Positions 45,893-58,997 of a stretch of DNA of 64,000 nt are shown in pieces. The translations under genes and the position numbers were made by a program. Location: NCBI GenBank assembly GCA_030674155.1, contig CM060322.1, positions 66,423,613 to 66,487,612 of the forward strand. Reading direction: 5' to 3'. Source of the DNA: Stramonita haemastoma (taxonomy: Eukaryota; Mollusca; Gastropoda; Neogastropoda; Muricidae). The stretch's first letter is position 1. Each line of letters begins with the position of its first letter. The notes beneath the pieces are model-generated. The model did no database searches, had not been told where the DNA came from, and saw nothing but the letters and a program-made list of their open reading frames with translations.

Positions 45893-46318
45893 ACTATTTT
45901 GTATTTTGTATTTTGTACCACTTTATGTCACGGCAGATTTCTCTGCGTGAAATTCGGGGAGAGCACCCGGGGAGAGCGTGTTGCCACATGTGCAGCGCCT
46001 ACCCATTTTTTTTTTCTTTTTCCTGCATGCAAGTGTATTTGTTTTCCCTATCAGAGTGGCTTTTTTCTACAGAATTTTGCCAGGGACAACCCCCTTGTTG
46101 CCGTGGGTTCTTTTATGTGCGCTAAATAGTGATGTGTAACACACCGGACCTCGGTTTATCGTCTCTGAAAGACTAGCGCCCAGACCACCACTCATGGTCT
46201 AATGGATGGGGAAAAAGTTTTTGGTCCAAACGGGGTACGAACCGCGCACACACCGACCCCGACCCGGACTTTTTGCTTTCTAGGCAAGGCGCGTGACCAC
46301 TTAGACCACCAATCCACT
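45893..46318 (-). repeat. SINE-B, complete copy
   Basis: Same layout as 18628-19042: tRNA-like head at the high-coordinate end, central domain and 3' part ending near a TTTTGTATTTTG repeat. Absent from the homologous segment after the second gap (near 62075). Confidence 0.85.
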
Positions 46319-46984
46319 ATCTGAACAGAAGCCACATGTTAACACAGAAGTATCATAAACTGAAAAAGGGACTAACATGTAATACTTGGCCACTCTTCAA
46401 CTAAAGTTAGCACTGTTTAAAGTTGTTTCCTCTTTCAGTGGAAAAGCTGCATCAATTCTCTAGCCTGAAGTTGATGGCCTAAGAGTAACAGACTGCACTT
46501 CTTTGAAAGACTACAAATCCTCTAGCAACTTTTTATAGGGAGGCCAGGAACAATTTTGTTTTTTTCCTTAAAATTTACATTCCTGATAAAATGGACCACT
46601 CCTATCTGATAGAAATATCGTTAAGATGTTTCGTTTGCTTTATAAAGCACACCTTTCTCTTGTCTATTACTGCAAAGCTGTGCAGCACACAATATGTGGA
46701 GATGCTGGCTGTTTGTTTGCCTGGGAGAATCATGGGAGGAAAGGAGATGGATTTCATTTCTACAAGCCCTGTGGGGACTGAAGAGGCTGATGGGTGAGAA
46801 GCACAATCTGCTGCATGCTGGGCAATTGAAGGAAGGAACTGCTGGTTGGTGGTCCCCTCATCACTCCTCTTGCCTCTAAAACTTCTCTTTTGCTGTGATG
46901 AATCTCTGATGTTCACACTTTATGCTGGCTCTTTGGGTGGAATAGTGAAACTTGCCCCACTGCCATGTCTGGTGCTTGATTTCT
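46319..46984. other. Unassigned DNA, partly repeated at 62080-62345
   Basis: 46320-46400 and 46870-46985 have diverged counterparts after the second gap. Overlapping short ORFs at 46591-46916 have no recognisable features. Confidence 0.5.
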
Positions 46985-47476
46985 GAGACTATAAACCATG
47001 GCACACAAGCGAACACATGCAGAACACCTTGTTGCACACACGTTAAATCCTGTTTTACTTTTTGTAAGAGTAGGCAATCGTATGCTGGTGGGAACAGATG
47101 ACAAGATTGACAAAACTGCAAACACACAGAGACTGGATGCAAAAAAGGATACGATTGCTTATTCCATTATCCTCAATAAAAAAAAAAAATAATAAAAATA
47201 AAAACACAAAACACTCAAAACACACACACACAAGCACACAAAACACAAGCACACAAAACACAAATGCACACAAAACACAAACACACACTCACACACAAAG
47301 CACGCACATGAGATGAGATTGCCTGGTGGATTAGAGCATTGCCTAATGGGCTTGTGATTTGTTGACTTTATTTTGAATTCCATTAAAGGAGATATTTTCT
47401 CCTGAAATATCAGTGCTGACTGAACTCCCCCAAATGTTGTTCAGATGAGACTATAAACTGAGGTCTAATTTGCAAG
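46985..47476 (+). repeat. Two truncated SINE-A copies
   Basis: A body and tail fragment at about 46985-47190, an (A/C)-rich repeat (47190-47300), then a head-side fragment 47311-47476 (gattgcctggtggattagag, ending ggt at the arm junction). The second abuts LINE 2 at 47477. Confidence 0.7.
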
Positions 47477-49299
47477 TATGCAAGGCTTGATTTAAAGAGG
47501 TTGATTCTAGGTATTGGTAGTTCAATTTTGGAAAGATATCTGGAGGTCATATGAAATTTAGAATAGAGGGTTTTTGGAGCATGTCCTGTCATCATTTTAT
47601 GCATAAACATTCCTTTATTTAAGGGTAAACATGTCTTTTAATGGAAGAACCTCCAGTGTTGCATAGTCTGATGCACTAAAGGTAGAAGATTTTAGAAGAA
47701 CTGCTTTTGAGTGCTCTTTTGTAACTGCTATTTAGAGGTTTGAGAGTATTGGCACTTGTTGTGTCAACTAGGGTAGAACAACAGTTGATTGAAGATATAA
47801 TGTATGCATGTAGGAATAATTTTCTGGCATGTGTGTTGGTAAAGTGTTTGATTTTGCAAAGCTGGTATACATGTTTTGAAACTGGTTTTGATAATTTATT
47901 TATGTGTGCCATCCATGAAAGATTGTTGTCAATCACAATACCTAGAAGTTTATGGTTATCAACTTACTCAATAGTTTCCTTGTTTATAAATATGGGTAGA
48001 AGTCTAATTGTCATCTTTTGTCTCTTTTGTCTTGTAATAAGCATGACGTTGGTTTTTTGTGTTTATATATTTGAGTGAGTTTCATCTCAACTTGTTGCTT
48101 TATACAATTTCTACAAATTGTAACATTTTTGAGTTGGCCCAGGTGCTGAGGTGGGAGAGCTTGCGGGAGTGTGGGACCTCTGACTTCCTGGTTCTCGGTT
48201 GCAAGTGCTGATGTCAGCTTCTGCTGGAAAGGACTAGAATTCTACTGAAAGAAAAAAAACAAACTTTTTTGTGGGTTTAGTGACATATGGTTATAATTGG
48301 ACCATTTGCTTAGAGAATCAATGCTACTTTGTAATGAGGCAGATATTTGATTAAGATTGGTATTATTAGTATGAATTGTTGTGTCATCACAGAAAAGCTC
48401 ACATGATTCTTTAATGTAGAGTTGAAGGTCATTAACATATATAGAGAATAAAAGTGGACCTAGAACAGACCCTTGAGGTATCCCATATTTTACTGGTAGT
48501 GTAGATGATTTAATGTTATTGATCGAAATGTATTGTCTATTATGCAGTAATGATTTGATTAACTTCAGACCGTTATCAGATATGCCATATAGCATTAGTT
48601 TTCAGCATAGTAGTTCATGGTCAATTACATCAAAGGCTTTAGCAAAGTCAACAAAAAGGGCTCCACAATATTTATTATCATTTATATTGTTGTGCCAAGA
48701 ATCTATACTGTTAGTAAGAGCTGTGTGGCAAGAATGATTTTTCCTGAATCCTGATTGGTTATTAATTAAAAGACTAAAATGTTCTAAATGATTACTAAGG
48801 TGTTTGTGTATATGTTTTTAAAATGGTTTGGATATAATTGATAAAACTGATATTGGCCTGTAGTTACATGGTTTTGGAGAGTCACCAGATTTATGAAAGG
48901 GAAATTACTTTAGCCAGTTTGAATTGTGATGGGAAGTGACATTTTCCAATATACAAGTTATAAACATAAGTGAGCGTCTCAGTTACAAAAGGGAGCTGCC
49001 ATTTTGAGAATGTTTCCATCCACACCATCTGGACCTTGACTTTTTGTTTGTTTTAAGCATTGTAGGAATTGGTAAACTTCAGTTATGTTCAATAGTGGTA
49101 TTTTCAAAGCTGATTTGATATTTTTGGATCCGCAAAAAGGTTTTAGTTTTTCTAGGGAGTTTTGTGTAGCATCATTGTTTTTTATCAATAAATCTTGCAT
49201 GGTGGTAAAATAGGTATTTAGGCAATCAGGAGAAATACTCTAAATAGTGGAAGGTGAGGAAAATTTATTAGTTAGCTGGTTGATAGCTTTCCACATTGA
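47477..49299 (-). mobile_element. LINE family 2, RT half (right arm)
   Basis: Mirror of 11060-12887. Blocks in minus-strand order: QCLKQTKSQGPDGVDGNIL (about 49050), KYGIPQGSVLGPLLF and catalytic CELFCDDTTIHTN (ORF 48242-48595), then after the shared A-tailed insert (about 48070-48260) the C-terminal NKLSKPVSKHVYQLCKIK and RINLFKSSLAY. Differences from the left copy are few (about 5 in 335 bp). Frameshifts make it inactive. Confidence 0.85.
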
Positions 49300-51222
49300 T
49301 CTTAATATTAATAATACATGGAATTTATATAGCGCTATATCTTGTAAAACAAATCAAAGTGCTTGCACTTGACCCTCACAACAAACAACCAATGACAATA
49401 AATAATTCTAGCAAATTTGAAAGCACACACACGTGCGTGCGCGCACGCGCACACACACACGCACACACACACACATACACACACATACACACATACACAC
49501 TTATAGAGGTTATACATTTTGACAGGGTGAATGGAATTTCAATTGTTGAAGGTAGGGACAAATAGGAGATGAAAACAGAAGACAAAAATCTTAGGTTTGA
49601 AACAAGTATGTCTTGAGGTTGGATTTAAAAGTGTCATATGTAGGCTTTTGCCGAAGGGAGAGAGGGAGGTCATTCCAGATTGAAGGACCAGAAATAGAGA
49701 AAGAGAGGCGGCCAATGGTAGATAGGTTGAATCTTGGAATTTTTAAGGATAAGGTATCTGCAGCACCCGAGTGAAGGGAACGAAAAGGTGTGTACACGTG
49801 AAGACATTCACATAGGTAGGACGGTGCTGTTTTGTGGAGACATTTATAACAGAGAGTACTGATCTTGTAGTTACCTCTCTGTGACGAATTCTGCCTACCG
49901 ATGATGCTGGAAGACCAGCCAAAAGATAATTGTAATAGTCCAGGCATGAGAGAATAAGAGAAGTGACTAGTTTGGATGTTGCATCAGTGGACAGGTACTT
50001 TCGAAGTATTGACGAATTCTATTGAAGTTGTTGTGATAAAAGACAGTTTGTGTTTGATCCCTACAAGCATGGATTCGGTTTTATCTGCGTTTAATTGTAA
50101 TTTGTTCTGTATCATCCAGTTTTGGATATCTTGAAGGCAGTAGGACATATTTGTCAAGAGAGAAGGCAGGTTTTCAGGTGTATCACTGCCTGTGCCACAG
50201 AGAGGTAACTACAAGATCAGTACTCTCTGTGGCACAGGCAGCCAGTGGAGAGATTGCAAGAGAGGAGTAATGTGTTCAGATTTTTTCTTTCTGAGGACCA
50301 GTCGAGCTGCAAAGTTTTGTATACTTTGGAGAGAGTGGATAGATGATGCTGGAAGACCAGCCAAAAGATAATTGTAATAGTCCAGGCATGAGAGAATAAG
50401 AGAAGTGACTAGTTTGGATGTTGCATCAGTGTACAGGTACTTTCGAATTGCACTAATACGCCGTAGTTGATAGTAGCATGACTGACAGGTCTGGGTGATG
50501 AATTTTTGCATGGAGAGTGTGTTGTCAATAACGACTCCTAGATACTTTACAGCACTGGATAGAGGGACTGACGTATTGACGAATTCTATTGAAGTTGTTG
50601 TGATAAAAGACAGTTTGTGTTTGATCCCTACAAGCATGGATTCGGTTTTATCTGCATTTAATTGTAATTTGTTCTGTATCATCCAGTTTTGGATATCTTG
50701 AAGGCAGTAGGACATATTTGTCAAGAGAGAAGGCAGGTTTTCAGGTGTATCACTGCTTAGAATCTGAGAGTCGTCTGCATAAAAGTAATGGTTGATCTGA
50801 TGACGGCTAATAACATGTGACAGGGGAGCAGTATGTAGAGTAAAGAGAACAGGGCCTAGAACAGATCCTTGAGGGACTCCGCATTCTAGTTTGGTTGGTG
50901 TGGAATGAATCTTGTTTACTGCCACAGTTTGGAATCGGTTTGCCAGGTACGAACTAAACCAGGTGAGGGCAGTGCCTTTAATACCAAAAGTGTTTTGGAG
51001 ACGGGAGAGAAGAATTGAATGGTCTATAGTATCAAATGCTGCAGATAAGTCAAGAAGAGTGAGAAGGGAGATTTTCCCTGAGTCAAAGGCATGTAGAAGC
51101 GAGTTTAAGGTGTGCACTAGGGTGGTTTTGGTGCTGTGGTTGATGCGGTAGGCAGACTGGAACGGGGGGAGAAGGATATTGGAATGGAGATGGCTGTTGA
51201 GTTGTTTCAGAACAACAACATC
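49300..51222 (-). mobile_element. L2/CR1-like LINE, rearranged, right arm only
   Basis: Inserted in LINE 2 between 'ctttccacattga' and 'ttcaattttatttgg'. The left-arm site (near 11050-11070) is empty. ORF 50209-51117 encodes LLTLLDLSAAFDTIDHSILL, GVPQGSVLGPVLF, FYADDSQI and VKYLGVVIDNTLSM; 49591-49947 encodes the C-terminus ending FKSNLKTYLFQT. Between them, a segment of the element is duplicated (49899-50187 against 50345-50756) around a 19-bp hairpin. The 3' end carries tttatatagcgctat, common in CR1/L2 tails. Same family as 14117-15811. Confidence 0.9.
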
Positions 51223-53060
51223 TTCAATTTTATTTGGAAGAAGTAAGATTTTGAAAGTATTTTTGTTTACTTGCTCGCTTTAAGGAATTAACTTTGTTTC
51301 TTTGTGCCTTGTATTCATCAAATTTTCCTGCTTTTAACAAGTTATCTCGATGCTGTGCTTCAGATAATATTTCCTTTGTTATCCATTCAGGTTGTACTTT
51401 ATGCCTTACTCTGTGGGTTTTAAAGGGAGCATGTTTATTATATATAGACATAAAAGTTTCAAGCCTTCTTGAAGCCTTCCCCGGTCAAGGCTTCTTCTGG
51501 ATCTGTCAAGTTGTGAACATTGTTTAGCGAAGAAGTTAACAGATTATTTAGAAAATGATTTTCATTGCATTTTGCAAAAGATTGGTATGTAATTTCTTTG
51601 TGACCTATTTTTGGGATTTGTGTACCTTTCCTATCCCATGTTACACATATGTGACGCTTCACCACGAAATGAGTCGCTTAGCACATTTCCCAATTTTGCG
51701 CTAAGAGCCATTAAAAGCAGGAGGGGTGAAGTTGTCAATTTTGAGATTTTGATCAATTATTACACCATATCCGTTATTCTACCTTGTAATGAAATATTAT
51801 GGCACAATTTTTATTCCTTTTCCTTTTAAATGGGTTTTGAAAATGCCCAAGCCGTCATTCTGACAATCTGTTTCGAAAATAAACTTGCCCGTTTTTCATT
51901 TTGTCACATCCTGCAGTCTATCATTTCAATTTGTAATTACTCTGCACATGATTGTCCGATTTTCAATCTGTTTTTTGTATTGAATAGCCTTTCCATTGCA
52001 GAGTAGTAACTTGTCAATAACTAAAAATTGACCTCTGGTGCAATGCGACTCCTTATGTGGTGGAGCGTCACATATATAAAGATTGTCACTACAACCATAG
52101 ATAGGAATACATAATTCCTTCATGTTTTGTTTATCTGTTATGTAAACATGATCAATAAGTGTTTTACTGGTAGATGTTATGCGTGTTGGTGTATCTACAA
52201 TATGTGTAAGGTTGTATGTGTCTAATTTGTTTACCCGTGAAGGTTGGGGTTTAAGTAAATCTATATTGAAATCACCAAACACTAGTGTTTCTGTGGTATG
52301 AAGAAATGCTGAGTCCATCATTGTGGAAAATCTATCTGTCCAATCTATTCTTTCAGATGGATTTCTGTAAATAAATCCTACTCTGATAGGTTTATTTCAT
52401 TTTAGTTTGATTTTTATCCACATTCACTCAACCTGATGATTTTCTAGGTTTTGAATTCTTTTATAGTTTATTGCTTTGCTGATATATACAAGTATCCCAG
52501 TGGACTTGGGGGATACTGGATCTTTGCATATGAGTTTGTAGCCGGGAATTATAACATCTGTATCCGGTACATTGTTTGAAAATCTGGATTCAGTGAATCC
52601 AAATACATGAAATGGTTTATCAGAATTGTATAATAGAGTCTGTACATCAGATATTTTGTTTAGAATACTATTTACATTCAAGTGTCCAATGCATAGTCCA
52701 TCTTTTCTTGGCCATTTATTAGATGAGATAACCATGCTGGTCAAATTATGGATGTGATCTACAAAATAACAAAACAAAAACAATAACAACAACAGCAATA
52801 AAACCCCTCACAAATGCTAGTTTGAAGACAATGGCTTAGTTAAGCAAAATTACATAAACAATTAACTACAGTTCAACACTTTGAGAAGTACAGAACAAAG
52901 AACTACAGTATATATGTGTAACTTAATACAAAGCAAATCAAACCACAATAAAAGGAAAAGAGAAAAGCAATTACAGTAGAGAATTACAGTATATATGTGT
53001 AACTTAATACAAAGCAAATCAAACCACAAAGCAAATCAAACTACAATAAAAGGAAAAGGG
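51223..53060 (-). mobile_element. LINE family 2, endonuclease half (right arm)
   Basis: ORF 52424-52798 keeps GHLNVNSILNKISDVQTL, HVFGFTESRFSNNV (catalytic Glu block) and PKSTGILVYISKA. ORF 51926-52321 shows FGDFNIDLLKPQ and TLIDHVYITD. It is interrupted by a MITE at 51650-52072, absent from the left arm. The 5' region has the same tandem acacatatata unit. Confidence 0.85.
51650..52072 (+). mobile_element. MITE-T copy (423 bp), right arm only
   Basis: Ends TGTGACGCTTCACCACG and GTGGTGGAGCGTCACA, flanked by TA on each side (51648-51649 and 52073-52074). Interior phrases gagtcgcttagcacattt and cctgcagtctatcatttcaa recur in three other copies. The left arm lacks it. No coding capacity. The TIR is not one I can assign to a superfamily; TA or AA duplications suggest a 2-bp target. 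Confidence 0.9.
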
Positions 53061-53079
53061 AGAAAGCTGAGTAGACAGA

Positions 53080-53232
<153 letters not shown>

Positions 53233-53279
53233 AAAGTATAATTCTGCAAATATTAACATTTCTATAAACAATTTTTTTT

Positions 53280-55165
53280 TTAAAAGCATCCACCACCTAG
53301 CCATGTAAATACTCATATTATTAATAACAAGAATGATGATGATAATTAAGAAAACGCAAACTACAATGAAGATGGCAAAAAAGACGCTAATGAGGATGAT
53401 GGTGTTGAGGATGATGATGACGATGATGGTGATGATGATGATAATGATGATGATGATATAAACAACGACTAGGACAAAATGCAAGATCCATGCTGAGTGA
53501 CAATAATAGTGTTGATAATAGATCAGTTCAATACATTTTTGGGTTCAATACATGTTTGGAGAAAGGAATGTCAAATCAGAAAGATTTATTAAGTAATTAA
53601 ACAAGCTGGTTTTAAATCTCGAAAACTTAGATTCACATTTTAGGATCTCTGGAATATTGTTTATAGCCATCCTTCAGAGTACATAAGGCTAGACTTATAA
53701 AGATTGATTGTTGAGAAAGAAACATTTATTTTGTGTGAATGCCGATAACTATTATAAGTAAACATATACCTAAGAGAATGTGTAGTCTTACCATGGAGTA
53801 CTTTATACATGAGAATGCCTTTATTGTATATTAATTTGGCTGGGAGGAGAAGTATATTTGCTTGTTTATAGTTAAAGTCTGTTAGAGTAGATGATTTGTT
53901 AATGACAATTTTAATGGCTCTTTTGTGAATGCTAAGCAAATGTTCCAGTACATTTTTACTTGCTAGATCCCAGAGTGTAGATGCATAATCAATGTGAGAT
54001 TGTATATTATGCATAAAAGAATCGTTTCCTACCATGTAAATTTTAAGAGTTCTTTATTTTTCTAAACTGATACAGTTTTGATGTTGTATTTCTAGACATT
54101 TTTTGTAAGTATTTAGACGATGTCAGGTTATTATCTATTGTTACACCTAAAATTTTATGATTTGTTACTTCATTGCCTTTCACATTAGAAATATATTAAG
54201 AGTACAGTCTTGGGTGAGGTTTTGACACTTTTGTCTATTGGTAATCAACATAAATTTAGTTTAATTGGGATGAGGAGACATGTGATTTATGTGTCCACTG
54301 AATAAGGTAATTGATACTTTTTTGCATTGTATGATGAACCTCATGTGCATCAGAGTTCGTTGTTTCAAGGGTGGTGTTATCAGCAAACATGTTCGCATTG
54401 AGTACGTATGGATAGAGGAAAATCATTGATGTAAAGCAGAAAAAGTAGGGGACCCAAAACTGAACCCTGAGGCACACCATAAGTGTTTGGAAGAAAATCA
54501 GAGATAAATCCACTTAAAGATACTTTCTGTTGTCTATCAGAAAGAAAAGAGGAGATCACCTCAAGAGTACTACGAGATAATTTGTAACGTGCTAATTTTT
54601 TAAGAAGAAGTTTGTGATTTAAAAAGCTTTTGCAAAAATCAACAAACAGTATTCCAGTAAATTCCTTTTTATGTGTATTTAATAGCCAGCGATCAACCAG
54701 CTTTGTTAAAGCTGTGTGACAGCTAAATCCAGACTGGTTGGGATGTATCAGATCATGTTGATTTAAGTAAGAAAGAAGACACTTATAAATATGTTGCTCC
54801 AGAGGCTTAGAAAAAACAGATAAAATAGAAATTGGTCGGTAGATGGATGGATCAGTCTTGTTTCCAGATTTATATATGGGAATAATTTTTGCTTGTTTAA
54901 AACCTTTAGAGAAATAGTTTTTATCGATGCAAAGATTATAAACATATGTAAGAGTTTCTGCTATGATTGGTGCTGAAAGCTTAAGAATTTTTCCATCAAT
55001 TCCGTCAATGCCATGGGTGCTTGTCTGTTTGAGCTGTCTTAAAGCAGTGTAAACTTCTTGAACCCATAGGGGTTGTATTTTTTGCAAAAAGGCAAATACT
55101 TTTGTTTTCCCAATACTTTTGCAGTTCATGTAAATTATTTTCTTTTGAGTAGTTATTTTGAATGA
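53280..55165 (-). mobile_element. LINE family 1, RT half (right arm)
   Basis: ORF 54380-55255 is better preserved than the left copy: LRQLKQTSTHGIDGIDGKIL, IYRPISILSVFSKPLEQHIY, FVDFCKSFLNHKLLLKKL, YGVPQGSVLGPLLFLLYIN; a frameshift then leads to MFADNTTLETTN, where the second Asp of FADD is Asn. The left copy has the other change (FAND). The C-terminal part is at 53661-54035 (SIHKRAIKIVINKSS). An (ATC)n-rich tail lies at 53330-53460. Confidence 0.85.
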
Positions 55166-56666
55166 CTGTAAAATCCCTAGCATAAGCCCACCATCTAGCA
55201 AATGCCCACCCCCACTTTGGGCCAAAAGTTGTACACAGGGGTAACTACCTAGCAAACGCCTACCCTGCTTTTTTCAAAGAGACTATGCTCATTTTCACTA
55301 GGATTTGTGCAGATTGTTCTAAAAGTCATCTTTTCCCCATTCTTTACCTTTTTGTGTTACTTTCCTTTTTCCTTACTCTTTGTCCCCTTTCCTCACTCCC
55401 ACCCATCCCTAACAAAGTGAATTAAAATTACGTCATGCTTTTTCCACTGACATCTTTTGTCTGTCAGTGACATACAGGTACTTTGATGATGCTTCCTGAT
55501 AGCCAGAAGTTGGTTTTTGAATAACTCTGTGCCATTTTTGCAAAATGCCAAAATGACAGTCTTGCACTGTATCTTTCAAATCGGAAGCCATTCAGTATCT
55601 GGATAATGAAGCAGGTGGGAATGTTTCAGAGTGTGCCCGTGAATTTTTTGTGGATAGCAAGAGGATCAGGGAATGGATTGAAAACAGACATAGACTTGAA
55701 CAGCAGTGCAGAAAAGACAAACAAAAACGGAAACTGTCAAAAGGACCAGCAGAGAGATCTGAACATGTCGACCAAGGTGTGGTGCATTATCTGGAAGATG
55801 AAAGATCTGAAGGCAGGGTATTGTGAAACAATGACCTATAACGAAAGCGATGGAACTGGCAGGTGCTTTGAATGTGGTGGGCTTCTTGGCATCAGACATG
55901 TGGTTAAGTCACTGGAAACAGCGCCACTTGGTGTCTTGTCAACAGGGAACTTGCTCAAGCCAAATGGTCCCTGCAGACTTTCAGGATCAACTTCTTCAAT
56001 TCCAACGGAACATTCTGCAACTACATCATCGCCATGGTTATCCTCTGTCCAACATCATTAAAATGGATCAGATGATGGTCTGATTTGACATGATGCCAGC
56101 CCATACCATCAACAAGAAAGGTGTAAAACAAGTTAGAATCAAGAGCACAAAGGCTGAAAAACGAGGCTTCATGGTGGCACTTCCAGAGGCAGCAGATGGA
56201 ACCAAATTGCCAGCTTTTGTGATCTTGACAGAGAGAAATGGGAACATTCCACCCTGGAATTTTTTGCAGTGAGAGTGCCAGACAATGTTTGTGTATGTGC
56301 AACAGCTGATGACTGGATGTCCAGAGACACCATCATTGCCTGGATTCAGCGTGTCCTTGGGCCATCCAACAAATGCCGCCTCCTGCTTCTGGACTGTTAC
56401 AGTTTCCATAGGACAAGAAGTCAGGGACTTAAATGTCCTCGTTGGCTTTCTTTGCCTCAAAGTCCCTTTCTTTGCTATTTTCCTTCACTTCTACTCACAT
56501 GACCTAACTTACATGCTTTCAGGGTTTGTATTCACTCAATTACAGGGTTGATCACAAAAATTACTTTGTGCAAAGGGGTCTATCCCTAGCAAATGCCCAC
56601 CCCCCAATTTTGCTCTGAATCAGTGCACAGGGGGTGGGTGGGGGGAGTATGCTAGGGATTTTACAG
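55166..56666 (+). mobile_element. pogo/Tigger-like element (right arm)
   Basis: Mirror of 3486-4985 with the same 19-bp ends. The TA target duplication is preserved on one side (56667-56668) and mutated to GA on the other (55164-55165). Transposase remnants on the plus strand: VDSKRIREW-type helix region near 55640-55680, MMPAHTINKKGVKQVR (56090), LLLLDCYSFHRTRSQG (about 56390). A stop replaces the Trp just before the first Asp region (MMV-stop-FDMM). Confidence 0.9.
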
Positions 56667-56716
56667 TACTTGTTTTGCTACTGTTGAAAAATGGTAGTTT
56701 AGTATGTCAGCTCATA

Positions 56717-57137
56717 TGTGGCGCACGGCAGTTTACCCTTCCCAAAATCTGACTCTTTAGTTAGTGCAACGCTGGCTCTGTTATTCTGTGACTGACCCTA
56801 TCCATTCGGCTACACTGTAAGCGAAATTCCATAGCACAGCAGGCAGGCTGGCTCAGGCTCCCTACTATTTCTCTGTATTTGAGAAACCCATGCTTTCCGA
56901 TTAATGCGACAAAAGTTTTCATAAAATCTAAAGTTATGTTTCTATGTGAATGTTTATAAGTGCCCAGAGTTGCTCGATATACATGGATTACTCTGTGAAA
57001 GAATGGTGCTGTAAAACGATCTGTAAGTAGTAAATGTAACAGCTTGAAGTTCCTCATTTGTGTTATTCAGTGTTCGTTGTCTGTGTCTGCTTCATGTGTA
57101 GAGCATCTCTGTTAGTGTGTGTTGTGTTAGCAGTGTA

Positions 57138-57208
<71 letters not shown>

Positions 57209-57446
57209 ATGCGTGCGTGCGTGCGTGCGTGCGTGTGCGTGCGTGCATGTGTGTGTGCATACCACGTTCAGTGTAAGAGTGGTTTAGGGATTTTTTGTGA
57301 TTGTCTTTCATCCTCTGGTCACTTTTCTATTCATATAGATCTAGTGAAGAACAAATTAACAAACAAACAAAACGAAAGAAAGAAAAGAAAGAAATAAAAG
57401 CTTAGGAAAAGCACATTGTGTCTAAAATTAAATTTCAATGACAGCA

Positions 57447-57501
<55 letters not shown>

Positions 57502-58997
57502 GTGTGTATGTGTGTGTGTGTGTGCGCACGCGCGGGCGAGCGTGCGTGGGTGTGTGTGTATGTGTGTGTGCGCTCGCGAGCGCACACCCCTACCTTAAAG
57601 TAAAATGTCGGGCGTGTTTTTTTGTTTTCTGGAATAATTACTGCCTTAAATCTTTGCGTTGAAAAGTAATGTTAGTTATATCTTTAAAAGGGAAGTACAT
57701 AAAGAGATTTGTACTTTGTGCACTGACCATCAGTATCATAACAGCAACAAAATAATTAGAACGCATAGACCTTAAGACCTACAGATAGGCTATTTTGTGG
57801 ACCGCCACATATGGTAGACATCTGTGTTATGTCACATCTCCCGGAAATCTGGCCGTTCCACAGGGGGAGGGGGGGGGGGGGGCGGGCTACGTGAATAAAG
57901 TGTTAGTCTGGTAGGCTACTGTGTAAGGAGCTACTTAACTTTAGTGCAAAAATAGCGCTGTTTGACTGGGACTAAGAGAGACTTTTAGCTATTCTCGCGT
58001 TGCAAATGTGCAACGTCCATTTTGACTCTGGCATTGGGGGATGAGAGGAGGTGAGAAGTGATGCTGGTTTGTTAAATTTTTCGGTCTCTGCCTTCTTCTC
58101 TTTCCCACTGCTGAACTAAAAGTGTTAGAAGGAGTTGGTGTGGGCGCTACACCACAAAATGAGTCGCTTAGCACATTACTCAAATTTGGGCTAGGAGCCA
58201 TTAAAGGCAGGTTCGGGGTCAAGTTGACAATGTTGAGATTTTGATCGATTGCTAAAATATATCTGTTATTCTACCTTGTAATAAAATGTGGCGTTCCACC
58301 ATGAAAATGAGTTGCTTAGCACATTACCCAATTTTGCGCTAGGAGCCTTTAAAGGCAGGTGGGGGTCAAGTTGTAAATTTTGAGATTTTGATTGATTATT
58401 AAACTAGATCTGTTTATTTACCTTAAAATGAAATATGAAGGCATAACTTTTATTCCTGTTGCTTTTAAATGTGTTTTGAAAATACCCAATCCCTCAGTCT
58501 GACAACCTGTTACTAAAAATTTAATAAACTTGCCCGTTTCTCATTTTGTCCCAACCTGCAGTCTATCATTTCAATTTGTAATAATGTTGCACAGAATTGT
58601 CCGATTTTCAATCTGTTTTTTGTATTTGATAGCCACTTTATTGCACATGAATAACATGTCAGTAACTAAAAATTGACCTCAGGTGCACTCCCTCTCATTA
58701 AGTGGTGGAGCGTCACAAATATCAAGGCATAATTTCTTTTTCTTTTGCTTTTAAATGTGTTTTGAAAATACCCAAGCCCTCATTCTGACAACTTGTTACA
58801 AAAATAAACTTGCCCATTTCTCATTTTGTTACATCCTGCAGTGTATCATTTCAATTTGTAATAACTTTGCACAAAGCTGTCCAATTTTCAATCTGTTTTT
58901 TGTATTAAATAGCCTTTTTATTGCAAAATATTAACTTGTCAATAACTAAAAATTGACCCTTTGTGCAATGCGACTCCTTATGTGGTGGAGCGTCACA
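56717..58997. mobile_element. 2.28 kb composite insertion, right arm only
   Basis: Begins TGTGGCGCACGGCAG and ends GTGGTGGAGCGTCACA, flanked by TA (56715-56716 and 58998-58999). The left arm at about 3440-3455 has the uninterrupted sequence ctcatatattgttttgcc (reverse-complemented), so insertion edges are exact. The 3' part is two nested MITE-T copies (58139-58997). The 5' part might be a related element ending near 57809 (ACCGCCACA then TA); that split is uncertain. A (GT)n array (57139-57206) and (CT)n array (57451-57498) lie inside. No transposase found. Confidence 0.75.
58139..58997 (+). mobile_element. MITE-T copy containing a second MITE-T copy
   Basis: The outer copy is 58139-58286 plus 58718-58997 (about 426 bp when joined, equal to the solo copies). 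The inner copy 58287-58717 (431 bp) has ends TGTGGCGTTCCACCATG and AGTGGTGGAGCGTCACA and is flanked by AA on both sides (58285-58286 and 58718-58719). Both share the phrases gcttagcacatta and aatctgttttttgtatt. Confidence 0.85.

Noticed and set aside
46591..46916. Overlapping 60-104 codon ORFs on both strands
   Set aside because: No start context, splice signals or recognisable composition, and the homologous segment after gap 2 does not preserve the frames.
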